From: an uncultured Faecalibacterium sp.
GTDB lineage: Bacteria > Bacillota > Clostridia > Oscillospirales > Ruminococcaceae
Direction: 5' to 3'
NCBI GenBank assembly: GCA_934526125.1
Contig: CAKSZU010000024.1
Span: forward strand, 1-27,048
DNA: 27,048 nt
Part shown: one piece after another, positions 8,732-16,813 of the stretch
Layout: the number at the start of each line of letters is the position of its first letter
Numbering within the stretch: the first letter of the stretch is position 1
Made by a program: the position numbers and the translations under genes
Notes under the pieces: generated by a model
What the model was told of the DNA's origin: nothing
The model's input: only the letters and a program-made list of their open reading frames with translations
Database searches by the model: none

Positions 8732-9762
8732 AACTGGATCACCCGGAAAGCCGCCGCCCGGATCAAGCGGTTGTAGACCGCCATGGACAGACCGTCCTTC
8801 CGGGGGCAGCGGGCATAGACGATGCCGTCCCCCTGCTCATCCAGAGCCCGCAGGCTGCGGAAGATATGCTTCGCCTGATCCGCGCCGTCTCCCTCCCGGC
8901 CGTACTCCACGCAGGGCCAGTCCAGCTTTTCGGACTCGCCGGTGAAGCAGAGGCAGCTGGGGTTCTGGTCCGCATGGGCATCCACATAGGTTCTGAACTG
9001 CTCAAAACTGCCCTCCAGCAGGGTGACATCCGCCTTGGGAGCATAGTGCTTATACTTCATGCCCGGGCTGCGCACCACGGCACCCTCCGGCAGCTTTTCC
9101 AGAATGGCCTTGGAGACCTCCACTTCCTCGCCCAGTGCCCGTTCCAGATCTTCCAGCGTGATGTGGCCGGGACGGAACAGGGTGGGCTTCTCGCCCACCA
9201 CCGAGATCACCGTGGACTCCACGCCCACAGCGCACTCGCCGCCGTCCAGGATCAGGGGCAGGCGGCCATTCATATCCGTGAACACGTCCTGCGCGTTGGT
9301 GGGGCTGGGTTTGCCGGACAGGTTGGCGCTGGGGGCGGCAAAGGCGCAGCCGCTCTTCTCGATGACCGCACGGGCCACCGGGTGGCTGGGCATCCGGATG
9401 CCCACCGTGTCCAGACCGGCGCAGCACTCTGCCGCCACCTCCGGGCCCCGGGGCATGATGATGGTCAGGGGGCCGGGGCAGAAGGCCGCCATCAGCAGCT
9501 GTGCCCGCTCCGGGATCTCGCTGACAAGGCCGTGGAGCATCTCCGGCCCGGTGACGTGGACGATCAGGGGGTTGTCCTGCGGGCGTCCCTTTGCCACAAA
9601 GATCTTCGCCACCGCCGCGCCGTTCCGGGCATCGGCTGCGATGCCGTAGACCGTCTCCGTGGGCAGGGCCACCAGCTCGCCGCGGCGCAGCAGATCGGCA
9701 GCCTTGTCGATCGCCGCCCCTTCGGCGGGAAGAATTTCAGTTTTCATTTCCATGCGTTTCAT
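8728..9762 (-). CDS. tsaC: L-threonylcarbamoyladenylate synthase (Sua5 type)
   Basis: The 344-residue protein has the YrdC-like domain first (LPTETVYGIAADA near 34-45, KGRPQDNPL at 58-66, and AAPSANLSGKPSPT), then a C-terminal Sua5 domain from about residue 210 beginning RSPGMKYKHYAPKA. It makes threonylcarbamoyl-AMP from threonine, bicarbonate and ATP for the t6A37 modification of ANN-decoding tRNAs. The length marks it as the long Sua5/YwlC form rather than the short TsaC form. Three possible ATGs lie within the first six codons; the first is used, with AGAAAGAA upstream. Confidence 0.94.
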   Translation of the reverse strand: MKRMEMKTEILPAEGAAIDKAADLLRRGELVALPTETVYGIAADARNGAAVAKIFVAKGRPQDNPLIVHVTGPEMLHGLVSEIPERAQLLMAAFCPGPLTIIMPRGPEVAAECCAGLDTVGIRMPSHPVARAVIEKSGCAFAAPSANLSGKPSPTNAQDVFTDMNGRLPLILDGGECAVGVESTVISVVGEKPTLFRPGHITLEDLERALGEEVEVSKAILEKLPEGAVVRSPGMKYKHYAPKADVTLLEGSFEQFRTYVDAHADQNPSCLCFTGESEKLDWPCVEYGREGDGADQAKHIFRSLRALDEQGDGIVYARCPRKDGLSMAVYNRLIRAAAFRVIQL

Positions 9763-9814
9763 CGTTCTTTCTATCTGTAAAGTATTTATTCTTTACACCG
9801 TTTCAGGTGAAAAA

Positions 9815-10906
9815 TCAGTCGTTTTGTGCGTTCAGTTTCCGCAGCTTCTCGGCCTGCTCATGGGTAGCCAGCGCATCGATGATCTCGTCCAGATTGCCGT
9901 CCATGATCTTGTCCAGATTGTGGACGGTCAGCCCGATGCGGTGATCCGTGCAGCGGTCCTGGGGGAAGTTATAGGTCCGGATCTTCTCACTGCGGTCCCC
10001 CGTCCCCACCTGTCCAGCGCGGTCGGCGTTGATGGCATCCTGCTGTTCCTTCTGCTTCCGGGCCAGCAGGCGGCTGCGGAGGATCTCCAGCGCCTTGTCC
10101 TTGTTCTGGAACTGGCTGCGCTCGTTCTGGCACTCCACCACCATGCCGGTGGGGAGATGCGTCACCCGGATGGCACTGGACGTCTTGTTGATGTGCTGTC
10201 CGCCGGCACCCGAGGAGCGGAAGGTATCGATCCGCAGATCCTTCGGGTCGATCACCAGCTCCACCTCTTCCGCCTGGGGCATGACCGCCACCGTTGCGGT
10301 CGAGGTGTGGATGCGGCCCTGAGTCTCGGTTTCCGGCACCCGCTGGACCCGATGGACACCGCTCTCGTACTTAAGGCGGTTGTAGACCCCCGCGCCGTTC
10401 ACGGCAAGGATCGCTTCCTTCACGCCGCCCAGCTCGGTCTCGCTGAGGTTCAGCACCTCCAGCTCCCAGCCGCGGCTCTGGGCATACATCGTATACATCC
10501 GCATCAGACTGTGGGCGAACAGGGCGGCTTCCTCGCCGCCCGCCCCGCCGCGCAGCTCCATGATGACGCTTTTCCCGTCGTTGACATCCCGCGGCAGCAG
10601 CAGAATTTTGAGATTATTTTCCAGCTGTGCCACTTCCTGACTTTTTTCGCTGAGTTCCTGCTGTACCATTTCCTTGAAGTCCGGCTCAAGGGTCTCCCCT
10701 TCCAGCAGGGCTCTGGCCTGTGCAAGATGATCCCGGGCCGTGGTCAGTGCCTGATAGGCCTGCACCACCGGCTCGGCTTCACGGTATTCCTGCATCAGGC
10801 GCCGGAACAGGGCGGGGTCCGCCGCTGTCTCCGGCTGGTTCAGACGGACGGAAAGTTCCTCAAACCGGTGACAGACCGCATCCATTTGGGAAAACAGTTT
10901 TGACAT
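9815..10906 (-). CDS. prfA: peptide chain release factor 1
   Basis: The 363-residue protein is full length for RF1. The GGQ peptidyl-hydrolysis motif is at 235-237 in [12 protein letters not shown], and the stop-codon reading tripeptide is Pro191-Glu-Thr193 in [10 protein letters not shown], the PxT form that reads UAA and UAG (RF2 has SPF). The start at 10904-10906 has AAGGAG upstream. In many Firmicutes prmC, the GGQ methyltransferase gene, sits next to prfA; here the neighbours are DUF951 and tsaC and no prmC is present in the window. Confidence 0.97.
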   Translation of the reverse strand: MSKLFSQMDAVCHRFEELSVRLNQPETAADPALFRRLMQEYREAEPVVQAYQALTTARDHLAQARALLEGETLEPDFKEMVQQELSEKSQEVAQLENNLKILLLPRDVNDGKSVIMELRGGAGGEEAALFAHSLMRMYTMYAQSRGWELEVLNLSETELGGVKEAILAVNGAGVYNRLKYESGVHRVQRVPETETQGRIHTSTATVAVMPQAEEVELVIDPKDLRIDTFRSSGAGGQHINKTSSAIRVTHLPTGMVVECQNERSQFQNKDKALEILRSRLLARKQKEQQDAINADRAGQVGTGDRSEKIRTYNFPQDRCTDHRIGLTVHNLDKIMDGNLDEIIDALATHEQAEKLRKLNAQND

Positions 10907-10937
10907 ACTGTGCAGTTCTCCTTACACGCCCCAATGG

Positions 10938-11129
10938 TCACCCGGCCGCACCGGGCTTGAGTACCTTCCGGATGTTTTTTTCGATCTTTGCCCGGGGCAG
11001 CATGACCTCGCGGCCACAGCCCGTGCAGCGGATCTTGAAATCCATGCCGACCCGCAGCACTTCAAAGCTGGAAGCACCGCAGGGGTGCTTTTTCCGGGTG
11101 AGGATGGTATCCCCCACTGCGATATCCAT
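10938..11129 (-). CDS. DUF951 family small protein
   Basis: The 63-residue protein reads MDIAVGDTILTRKKHPCGAS, EVLRVGMDFKIRCTGCGREVMLPR and then a basic tail, matching DUF951 (about 60-70 residues, Firmicutes). The HPCG and CTGCG segments look like a small zinc ribbon, with an SH3-like beta barrel suggested by the sequence. The function is unknown. ATG at 11127-11129 has AGGAGGG upstream. It is first in the prfA transcription unit, 31 bp ahead of prfA. Confidence 0.88.
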   Translation of the reverse strand: MDIAVGDTILTRKKHPCGASSFEVLRVGMDFKIRCTGCGREVMLPRAKIEKNIRKVLKPGAAG

Positions 11130-11146
11130 ACGTATCCCTCCTGCTG

Positions 11147-11160
11147 GTCCCCGCGGGGAC
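11147..11160. repeat. 14-bp perfect GC palindrome in the DUF951 leader
   Basis: GTCCCCGCGGGGAC reads the same on both strands and lies a few bases upstream of the DUF951 ribosome site. It could be a protein-binding site or, as RNA, a tight hairpin next to the SD. Confidence 0.4.
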
Positions 11161-11204
11161 TGGCGTTATGCGCGGCACCGGATACCGGCCGCACATACAA
11201 ATAT

Positions 11205-11233
11205 AGTATAAACCAAACTCGTATAAAATGCAA
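11205..11233 (-). promoter_or_regulatory. candidate promoter of the DUF951-prfA unit
   Basis: The minus strand shows TTGCAT (11228-11233), a 17-bp spacer and TATACT (11205-11210). The -10 is close to consensus and the -35 only partly so. The AT-rich block 11195-11230 probably also serves the plus-strand S1 gene, for which TATAAA at 11222-11227 is a weak candidate. Confidence 0.5.
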
Positions 11234-11322
11234 TCGCCCGCGCATAGAGTTTTACTGCCGGAGCCCTCCGGCACCCGATGCAGCGGCAAACGCTGAAATA
11301 ACACAAGAAAGAGGAAGAGAAC

Positions 11323-12258
11323 ATGATGCAGACATTCCGTACCGAAGGCAGCTACCGCAGTGCAGATCATCTGAGCCCCGCCGAGCTGCGGGCCGCCATG
11401 GCCAGCCGTGAAATTTTGCAGAGCACCGCCCTTGCCTTTGACACCCGCCGTCAGCTCCGGTTCGAGCTGGGCGGCACAAAGGCCGTGATGCCCTTTGCCC
11501 TGTGCGCCGAAGGGGCTGAGACCGGCTCCGTGCGGGACATCGCCGTCCTGACCCGGGTGGGCAGGCCCACCTGCTTTGTCATCGAGGGTCTGGACACGGA
11601 CGAGACCGGGCAGCCCGTTTACCGTCTCTCCCGGGCCGAGGCCCAGCGGATGTGCCACACCGAATATCTGGACACCCTCCGCCCCGGGGATATCCTGCCC
11701 TGTGCCGTGACCCACATTGAGCCCTTCGGCGCTTTCTGTGATGTGGGGTGCGGCATCAGCGCCCTGCTGCCCATCGACTGCATGTCCGTCAGCCGCATTT
11801 CCTCCCCGGCCGACCGGGTCCATGTGGGGCAGCAGATCCTCTGCGCCATCAAGAGCCGGGACCCGCAGGGGCGGTTCGTGCTGACCATCCGGGAGCTGCT
11901 GGGCACCTGGGAGGAAAACGCCGCCGGTTTCACTGTGGGCGAGACCGTGGTGGGCATCGTGCGGAGCGTGGAGGAATACGGCACCTTTGTAGAGATCGCG
12001 CCCAATCTGGCGGGCCTTGCCGAAAGCTGCCCCGACCTGCACCCCGGACAGGCTGTCAGCGTTTACATCAAGAACATCCTGCCCGACAAGATGAAGATCA
12101 AGCTGGTCATCGTCAACCACAGTCTGGGGCAGAGCCACCGGTTCGCGCTGCGGTACTTCATCACCGAAGGCCACATCGACCACTGGCTCTACTCCACCCC
12201 GGAAAGCCACAAGCACATCGAGACGGATTTTGACGTTGCGGCTTGCAATCCGGCCTGA
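11323..12258 (+). CDS. S1 domain RNA-binding protein (ribosomal protein S1-like)
   Basis: This 311-residue protein has a degenerate S1-like module (about residues 45-105) followed by two clear S1 folds. The first, near 120-190, reads LRPGDILPCAVTHIEPFGAFCDVGCGISALLPI. The second, near 204-265, reads VGETVVGIVRSVEEYGTFVEIAPNLAGLAE. S1 domains bind single-stranded RNA; similar stand-alone proteins in Clostridia are annotated as S1-like and may help mRNA binding to ribosomes. GAGGAAGAG precedes two consecutive ATGs (11323 and 11326). The promoter of the next gene lies inside its last codons. Confidence 0.85.
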   Translation: MMQTFRTEGSYRSADHLSPAELRAAMASREILQSTALAFDTRRQLRFELGGTKAVMPFALCAEGAETGSVRDIAVLTRVGRPTCFVIEGLDTDETGQPVYRLSRAEAQRMCHTEYLDTLRPGDILPCAVTHIEPFGAFCDVGCGISALLPIDCMSVSRISSPADRVHVGQQILCAIKSRDPQGRFVLTIRELLGTWEENAAGFTVGETVVGIVRSVEEYGTFVEIAPNLAGLAESCPDLHPGQAVSVYIKNILPDKMKIKLVIVNHSLGQSHRFALRYFITEGHIDHWLYSTPESHKHIETDFDVAACNPA

Positions 12259-12278
12259 AACCCTTTATACTATAAGGG
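12243..12278 (+). promoter_or_regulatory. promoter of the DUF4364 gene with a dyad over the -10
   Basis: TTGCAA (12243-12248), 17 bp and TATACT (12266-12271) are seen; the -35 lies inside the end of the S1 gene. CCCTT (12261-12265) and AAGGG (12274-12278) bracket the -10 symmetrically, as an operator would. The transcript would start near 12278. Confidence 0.6.
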
Positions 12279-12322
12279 AACGATCATTTCATTTTGGAAT
12301 CTTCAGGGGGATGTGCAGAACG

Positions 12323-12874
12323 ATGGCCGCCAATGATGCTTTTACTGCCGGTGTCCGTCCCGGCGGGCTGACGGACAGCACCGAGATCCGGCTGCTGCTG
12401 TGTTATCTGGTCAAAAACGCCGGGCCCATCAGCCGGACAGAGATCGAGAATGCCCTTTTGGAAGAGGAGCTGGTCAACTATTTCGAGATCGGGTCCTGCC
12501 TGGACGATATCACCCGGCAGGGTCTGGTCACCCTGACCGACGGCTGCTACTCCATCACGGAGAAAGGGCGCAAGGTAGCGCAGGAGCTTGCCTATGACCT
12601 GCCCCGCAGTGTGCGGGAAAAGGCGGTGGCCGCCGTACTCCGCAGCCAGAACTGGGCCCGCAAGGAGGCCGAATACAGTGCGCACATCACCGAAAAGCCG
12701 GACGGTCACTGCTCCATCCGCTGTACCATCCGGGCGCTGGACCGGGAGCTGTTCTGTCTGGACATCGGCACCCCCGACCGGATGAGCGCCGACCTGATCA
12801 AGAAGCAGTTCATCCTCAAGGGCAACGAGATCTACCAGCTGCTCATCACAAAGCTGACCGAAGAAACGAACTGA
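12323..12874 (+). CDS. DUF4364 family winged-helix protein
   Basis: From MAANDAF the protein is about 183 residues, typical for DUF4364. The N-terminal half (TDSTEIRLLLCYLVKNAGPIS, then LLEEELVNYFEIGSCLDDITRQGLV and YSITEKGRKVAQEL) reads as a winged helix-turn-helix of the kind found in transcription regulators. The C-terminal half is a beta-rich domain of unknown role, ending ADLIKKQFILKGNEIYQLL. It may regulate itself through the dyad over its promoter (inference). The ATG at 12311 is closer to AGGGGG but too close to be used; 12323 has spacing of about 12 bases, and codons before 12278 are not transcribed. Confidence 0.82.
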   Translation: MAANDAFTAGVRPGGLTDSTEIRLLLCYLVKNAGPISRTEIENALLEEELVNYFEIGSCLDDITRQGLVTLTDGCYSITEKGRKVAQELAYDLPRSVREKAVAAVLRSQNWARKEAEYSAHITEKPDGHCSIRCTIRALDRELFCLDIGTPDRMSADLIKKQFILKGNEIYQLLITKLTEETN

Positions 12875-12886
12875 CCCGGAAATGAC

Positions 12887-12920
12887 AAATGGGGCTGTTG
12901 CAAAAACAGCCCCATTTTGT
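12887..12920. terminator. bidirectional intrinsic terminator
   Basis: AAATGGGGCTGTT (12887-12899) pairs with AACAGCCCCATTT (12905-12917) across a five-base loop, followed by TTGTTATTT. It ends both the DUF4364 transcript and the ten-gene hydroxylase operon coming from the right. Confidence 0.92.
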
Positions 12921-13735
12921 TATTTCCAACACTCGGCCGCGATCAGCTCCAGCACACTGCCCGCAATGCAGCGGGCCTTGTCGGAGATGAGAAAGCAGTT
13001 TTCCAGCTCCGAGCGGCGGGGGTCCACATCCGCCACCTTGAAGCCGGGCGTCACCGGGTAGCCGTCCCGCAGCAGTCCCCGCAGGATGCCGGGGATCTGC
13101 GTGGTCACCGGCAGGCGGGTGCCCTCCGGGGTCTCGATCTCGGCAACGGGCTCCCCGGCCTCCACAAAATCAGCGATCTTATGCAGGTTCCGGAAGATGC
13201 CCGCCGCCTGCGCATGGATCACCCGCTCGGCCCCGTAGCCGCCGATGACCCCCGGCACACCGGAGTTTGGGGCGGCGCTGCCCTCCCGGATGATCCGGCC
13301 CAGCTTATGACCCCGCTTGGTCTCCACGACCACATCCACATCCTGCCCGGCAGCAAAGCCCGGCCCCAGAGCAATGGTCAGGGGTGCCATCGCCCGGGTC
13401 GTGCCCAGATTTTTCTTGGCGATGATGGCATCCACCAGAGCGGCAGGTCTTGCCTCGGGCAGGCAGGCCCCGGCGGGGTCCACCAGCACCGGCACGGCGT
13501 GTTCCGCCCATACCGCCCCGGCATCGGCAAGCGAGCCGATGCGGACGCCCCGCATCCCTTCCACAGTCGTTTCTCCCTCATAGACTGCCTCGCAGAGGGA
13601 CACCTGCCGGCGGATCGCTGCCGGGTGTGCGGTCTCCAGCACCAGCACCCGCAGCCCCGCCGACCAGAGCCGGTGGACTACACCGGTGGCAAGGTCTCCC
13701 CCGCCGCGGACTACGATCAGGTCATCCTGTTTCAT
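12920..13735 (-). CDS. yqeB: YqeB, selenium-dependent molybdenum hydroxylase accessory protein (EF2563 family)
   Basis: The 271-residue protein begins KQDDLIVVRGGGDLATGVVHRL and contains LVLETAHPAAIRRQVSLCEAVYEG and TIALGPGFAAGQDVDVVVET, the signature of the EF2563/YqeB family. The family occurs only with selenium-dependent molybdenum hydroxylases and SelD and is believed to help insert the labile selenium into the Mo cofactor; the reaction is not known. It has a Rossmann-like glycine-rich start. It is the last gene of the operon, three bases after xdhC, whose final codons carry its GGAGG. Confidence 0.92.
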   Translation of the reverse strand: MKQDDLIVVRGGGDLATGVVHRLWSAGLRVLVLETAHPAAIRRQVSLCEAVYEGETTVEGMRGVRIGSLADAGAVWAEHAVPVLVDPAGACLPEARPAALVDAIIAKKNLGTTRAMAPLTIALGPGFAAGQDVDVVVETKRGHKLGRIIREGSAAPNSGVPGVIGGYGAERVIHAQAAGIFRNLHKIADFVEAGEPVAEIETPEGTRLPVTTQIPGILRGLLRDGYPVTPGFKVADVDPRRSELENCFLISDKARCIAGSVLELIAAECWK

Positions 13736-13738
13736 GGT

Positions 13739-14767
13739 TCAAACCTCCGGTTCCAGCCGCTGCAAAAATACTTCCATCGAACCGCCGCAGGCCGCAATGG
13801 CCGCCGCATCGTGATCGCCCTCGGTGGTGAAGGCCGCCAGACAGCAGCTCCCCGGGGCACCGGCCAGCAGTTCCCGGGCCAGCTGCAGGGTCTGGTATTC
13901 CATGATGCCGCCGCCCACGCTGCCCACCGTGCTTCCGTCGGGCAGGACCAGCATTTTGGAGCCGATCTCCCGGGGCGTGGAGCCGTGGCGGGCCACGATG
14001 GTGGCCAGCACGGCAGGTTTTGTCTGTGCTTCCAGTGCCGACAGGAGCGCCGGGGCAAAGCCCTCGGTCTGCTGGCGGCCGCTTTTGACTGAAACGATCT
14101 CGGACAGGATGGAAAGCGCGATCTCCTCCGATGTCTTTGCCCCGATGGCAAGGCCGATGGGTGCATGGAGGGCATCGATCCGCTCCTGCGGCAGGCCCAT
14201 GCCCGCCAGCTGTTCCCGCACAAGGGCGCTGCGGCCATGGCTGCCCATCATGCCCACATAGGCTGCGGGTTTGCGCAGGATGGCCTGCAGGCAGGCCACA
14301 TCCCAGCTGTGGGCCCGGGTGACCACCACAAAATAGTTTTCCTGCCCGCCGGGAATGCGGCGCAGGCCCTCTTCAAAGGGGGCGCAGATCACAGACTCTG
14401 CCCCGGCCTGCTCCAGCTCGGCGGCATACTCCGGGCGGTCTTCCAGCCCGCAGACCGGCAGGCCGACCACTTTTGCCAGCCGCACCACGGCGGCACCCAC
14501 ATGGCCGCCGCCGCAGACCACGAGCTGCGGGCTTGCGCCGAAGCGCTCGGCAAAGACACGCTGCTCTGCAATTTTCAGGGTCCCGCTGGCGGTCACGCCG
14601 GAAAGAGCTTTTCGGTGTTCGGCCCAGAACGGCGGCAGCGGCTCCGGCCAGACCGGTGTTTCCCCGCGCAGCAGGATACTTTCCCCCTGCGCAGGGCCTT
14701 CCAGTACCGTGGCCAGCAGCAGCCCCTCGCCGGGGTCACGCAAAGCTCTTGTAAATGCTGAGGACAT
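13739..14767 (-). CDS. XdhC/CoxI family molybdenum hydroxylase maturation factor
   Basis: XdhC-type proteins bind the Mo cofactor, aid its sulfuration and hand it to the apo-hydroxylase. This 342-residue member has a short N-terminal region (LLLATVLEGPAQGESILL) that looks like a degenerate CoxI strand, then the NAD-like Rossmann domain (LVVCGGGHVGAAVV at 82-95, FVVVTRAHSWD, YVGMMGSHGRS, APIGLAIGAKTSEEIA), then a complete CoxI domain (LATIVARHGSTPREIGSKML, VGSVGGGIME at 281-290) and a C-terminal CGGSMEVFL. In classical XdhC the CoxI part comes first. Here it may supply sulfur- or selenium-modified cofactor to the hydroxylase encoded upstream. AAGGAG precedes the ATG. Confidence 0.9.
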   Translation of the reverse strand: MSSAFTRALRDPGEGLLLATVLEGPAQGESILLRGETPVWPEPLPPFWAEHRKALSGVTASGTLKIAEQRVFAERFGASPQLVVCGGGHVGAAVVRLAKVVGLPVCGLEDRPEYAAELEQAGAESVICAPFEEGLRRIPGGQENYFVVVTRAHSWDVACLQAILRKPAAYVGMMGSHGRSALVREQLAGMGLPQERIDALHAPIGLAIGAKTSEEIALSILSEIVSVKSGRQQTEGFAPALLSALEAQTKPAVLATIVARHGSTPREIGSKMLVLPDGSTVGSVGGGIMEYQTLQLARELLAGAPGSCCLAAFTTEGDHDAAAIAACGGSMEVFLQRLEPEV

Positions 14768-14785
14768 CTGTTTTCTCCTTTGCTC

Positions 14786-15016
14786 TTATTGCTCCACTGC
14801 GGCAGCTGCATCGTAAGTGCTGCGGTCGATCCGGCCGCTCCACTGCTCCCAGTCCTCCGGCAGCATCCGCCACGCAAGGCCGCACCCGGCCGAAAGCTCC
14901 CGGGGCAGCGGGATCAGCCGACCCGGGATGCCGTCCGCCTGACAGTGTTTCTCCCATGCCATGGCTTCCACCGTGGTGCGGAAGGAAAGAACGATATAAG
15001 GTCTTTTTGCGCGCAT
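14786..15016 (-). CDS. DUF3343 protein, putative Se/S carrier
   Basis: The 76-residue protein reads MRAKRPYIVLSFRTTVEAMA, then GIPGRLIPLPRELSAGCGLAWR. This is DUF3343, a TusA-sized family whose conserved cysteine (Cys45 here, in AGCGLAW) is thought to carry selenium or sulfur. The ATG at 15014-15016 is two bases after the stop of the PLP enzyme, whose end supplies GGAGG. Its position between a NifS-like enzyme and XdhC fits a persulfide/perselenide relay to the cofactor (inference). Confidence 0.88.
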   Translation of the reverse strand: MRAKRPYIVLSFRTTVEAMAWEKHCQADGIPGRLIPLPRELSAGCGLAWRMLPEDWEQWSGRIDRSTYDAAAAVEQ

Positions 15017-15018
15017 GT

Positions 15019-16152
15019 TTATTCCTCCGCCAGCGTCCGCAGGGCCCGGGCTGCGGCCTGCACTTCTTCTTCGGTGTTCTGATGGGAGAAGCTGAACCGC
15101 ACCACGCCCTGTTCTGCCGTGCCGAGTGCCCTGTGCATCAGAGGGGCACAGTGGGCACCGGCCCGGACACAGACCCCGGCCTCCTCCCACAGGGCATCCG
15201 CCACCCGGGCCGAGTCCTCCCCGGCCAGGTTCAGCGAAACGATGGGGGCCCGGGGCTCCTGAAAGTTCCCGTAGAGCTTCACCCCAGGGATCTCCCGGAC
15301 CATTTCATAGAACGACCGGGCCAGCGCAGCTTCTCTGGCTTCCAGCGCGGCAGCGTCCTGCTGCAGGAGCCATTTCACCCCGGCACCCAGCCCGGCCAGA
15401 CCCGGAACATTCAGGGTCCCGGCTTCCAGCGCCGTGGGCATTTCGGCGGGGTGATGCTCCGCAAAGCTGTGGATGCCGCTGCCCCCTACGACCAGAGGCG
15501 CAACGGACAGACCCGGCCGGACATACAGGCCGCCGGTGCCCTGCGGGCCCAGAAGCGCCTTGTGCCCGGTAAAGCAGAGAGCATCGATTCCCAGCGCCTG
15601 CACATCCATCGGTGCGGCACCCGCCGTCTGCGCCGCATCCACGAGGAACAGAAGCCCGTGCTTTTTGGCAAACGCCGAGACAAAGGCGAGGTCGGTGCGG
15701 TTTCCGGTGACATTGGAAGCCCCGGTGACCACCACGGCCTTTGTCTCCGGGCAAAGCAGCTGCTCAAATTCTTCATAGTGCAGCACACCGGCCGCGTCCA
15801 CCCCCACAAAACTGAGGCGGACCCCCTGCTCCTGCAGGCGGTAGAGCGGCCGCAGCACCGAGTTGTGTTCGCAGACCGTTGTGATGACATGGTCCCCGGG
15901 GCGGAGCAATCCGTTCAAGGCCGTGTTCAGCGCCTGCGTGGCGTTGGAGGCAAAGGCAATGCAGGCCGGACTCTCCGCATGGAAGAGTTCCGCCAGTGCT
16001 TCCCGTGCCCCGTAGACGAGCCGGGACGCATGGAGCGTCGGCTCATGGGCCCCGCGGCCCGGGTTTCCGGCGGTCTGCAGGGCTTCCAGCATGGCCTGCC
16101 CCACTTCCGGGGGCTTTTTCAGGGTCGTGGCGGCATTATCCAGATAGATCAC
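15019..16152 (-). CDS. cysteine desulfurase-like aminotransferase class V enzyme
   Basis: The 377-residue protein is a PLP fold type I enzyme of the NifS/SufS/Csd group. MIYLDNAATT opens it, His96 in CEHNSVLRPL and Asp172 in FLVDAAQTAG contact PLP, and Lys198 in CFTGHKALLGPQGTGGLYV forms the Schiff base. The catalytic cysteine is Cys335 in RAGAHCAPLMH. It releases sulfur from cysteine or selenium from selenocysteine as an enzyme-bound persulfide or selenide. The operon position suggests selenium donation for the molybdenum hydroxylase. It starts with GTG (16150-16152) overlapping the yedF stop. Confidence 0.92.
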   Translation of the reverse strand: MIYLDNAATTLKKPPEVGQAMLEALQTAGNPGRGAHEPTLHASRLVYGAREALAELFHAESPACIAFASNATQALNTALNGLLRPGDHVITTVCEHNSVLRPLYRLQEQGVRLSFVGVDAAGVLHYEEFEQLLCPETKAVVVTGASNVTGNRTDLAFVSAFAKKHGLLFLVDAAQTAGAAPMDVQALGIDALCFTGHKALLGPQGTGGLYVRPGLSVAPLVVGGSGIHSFAEHHPAEMPTALEAGTLNVPGLAGLGAGVKWLLQQDAAALEAREAALARSFYEMVREIPGVKLYGNFQEPRAPIVSLNLAGEDSARVADALWEEAGVCVRAGAHCAPLMHRALGTAEQGVVRFSFSHQNTEEEVQAAARALRTLAEE

Positions 16153-16790
16153 GGCTTGACCACGTTCCCGGCGGTCAGCATTTTTTCCGCGATCACATAC
16201 ATATTGGTCACGCTGCCCACGGCCAGCTTCTCGGTCAGGCCGTAGAAGTTCAGGCAGGTGCCGCAGGTCATGATCTCCACGCCTTCGGCTTCCAGTGCCT
16301 CCAGGTCCTCCAGCATGGGGGACCCCTCGCAGGTCAGGTGTGCGCCGCCGTTGTAGAAGAGGATGGTCCTGGGCAGCTTGTCCTGCTGGGTCAGGGAGAA
16401 CACGAACGCCTTGAGCAGGGTCTTGCCCAGCTCCTCGGCACCTTCGCCCATTTTATCGCTCGAAATGGCCACCACCGTATCGGTGCGGGCATCCGGGGTG
16501 CAGGACTCCGCCTCATATGCCACACGCTTTTTGACTTCTCCCAGAACAGCGACATCCGGGCCGGGCTGCGTATTTTCGACCCGGAAGCGCACTTTATATT
16601 CCTGCGGGCCCAGCTTTTCCGAGCTGGAGCGGTAACCTTTCTGCTGGGCCATCTTGGTCAGGTTCTGGACAGCGATCTCGTTGTCCACCAGAACTTCCAC
16701 TTCTCCTGCGCCGCCCAGCTCTGCAATGGCCTTTTTGGCCTTGACCACGGGCAGCGGGCAGGCATCTCCACGGGCATCGATCTTCAGCAT
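16149..16790 (-). CDS. yedF: YedF, sulfurtransferase-like selenium metabolism protein
   Basis: The 213-residue protein has an N-terminal TusA/SirA-like domain with the CPLP motif (Cys11) in DARGDACPLPVVKAKKAI, and a C-terminal DsrE-like domain with RTILFYNGGAHLTCEGSP and MTCGTCLNFYGL (Cys176, Cys179). This two-domain form is the YedF family tied to selenium metabolism. The N-terminal cysteine probably carries Se or S, passed from the PLP enzyme to SelD or the cofactor; this is inference. It follows selD by 23 AT-rich bases with GAGGG ahead of the ATG. Confidence 0.93.
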   Translation of the reverse strand: MLKIDARGDACPLPVVKAKKAIAELGGAGEVEVLVDNEIAVQNLTKMAQQKGYRSSSEKLGPQEYKVRFRVENTQPGPDVAVLGEVKKRVAYEAESCTPDARTDTVVAISSDKMGEGAEELGKTLLKAFVFSLTQQDKLPRTILFYNGGAHLTCEGSPMLEDLEALEAEGVEIMTCGTCLNFYGLTEKLAVGSVTNMYVIAEKMLTAGNVVKP

Positions 16791-16813
16791 AATATATCCC
16801 TCTGTTATTTTAT

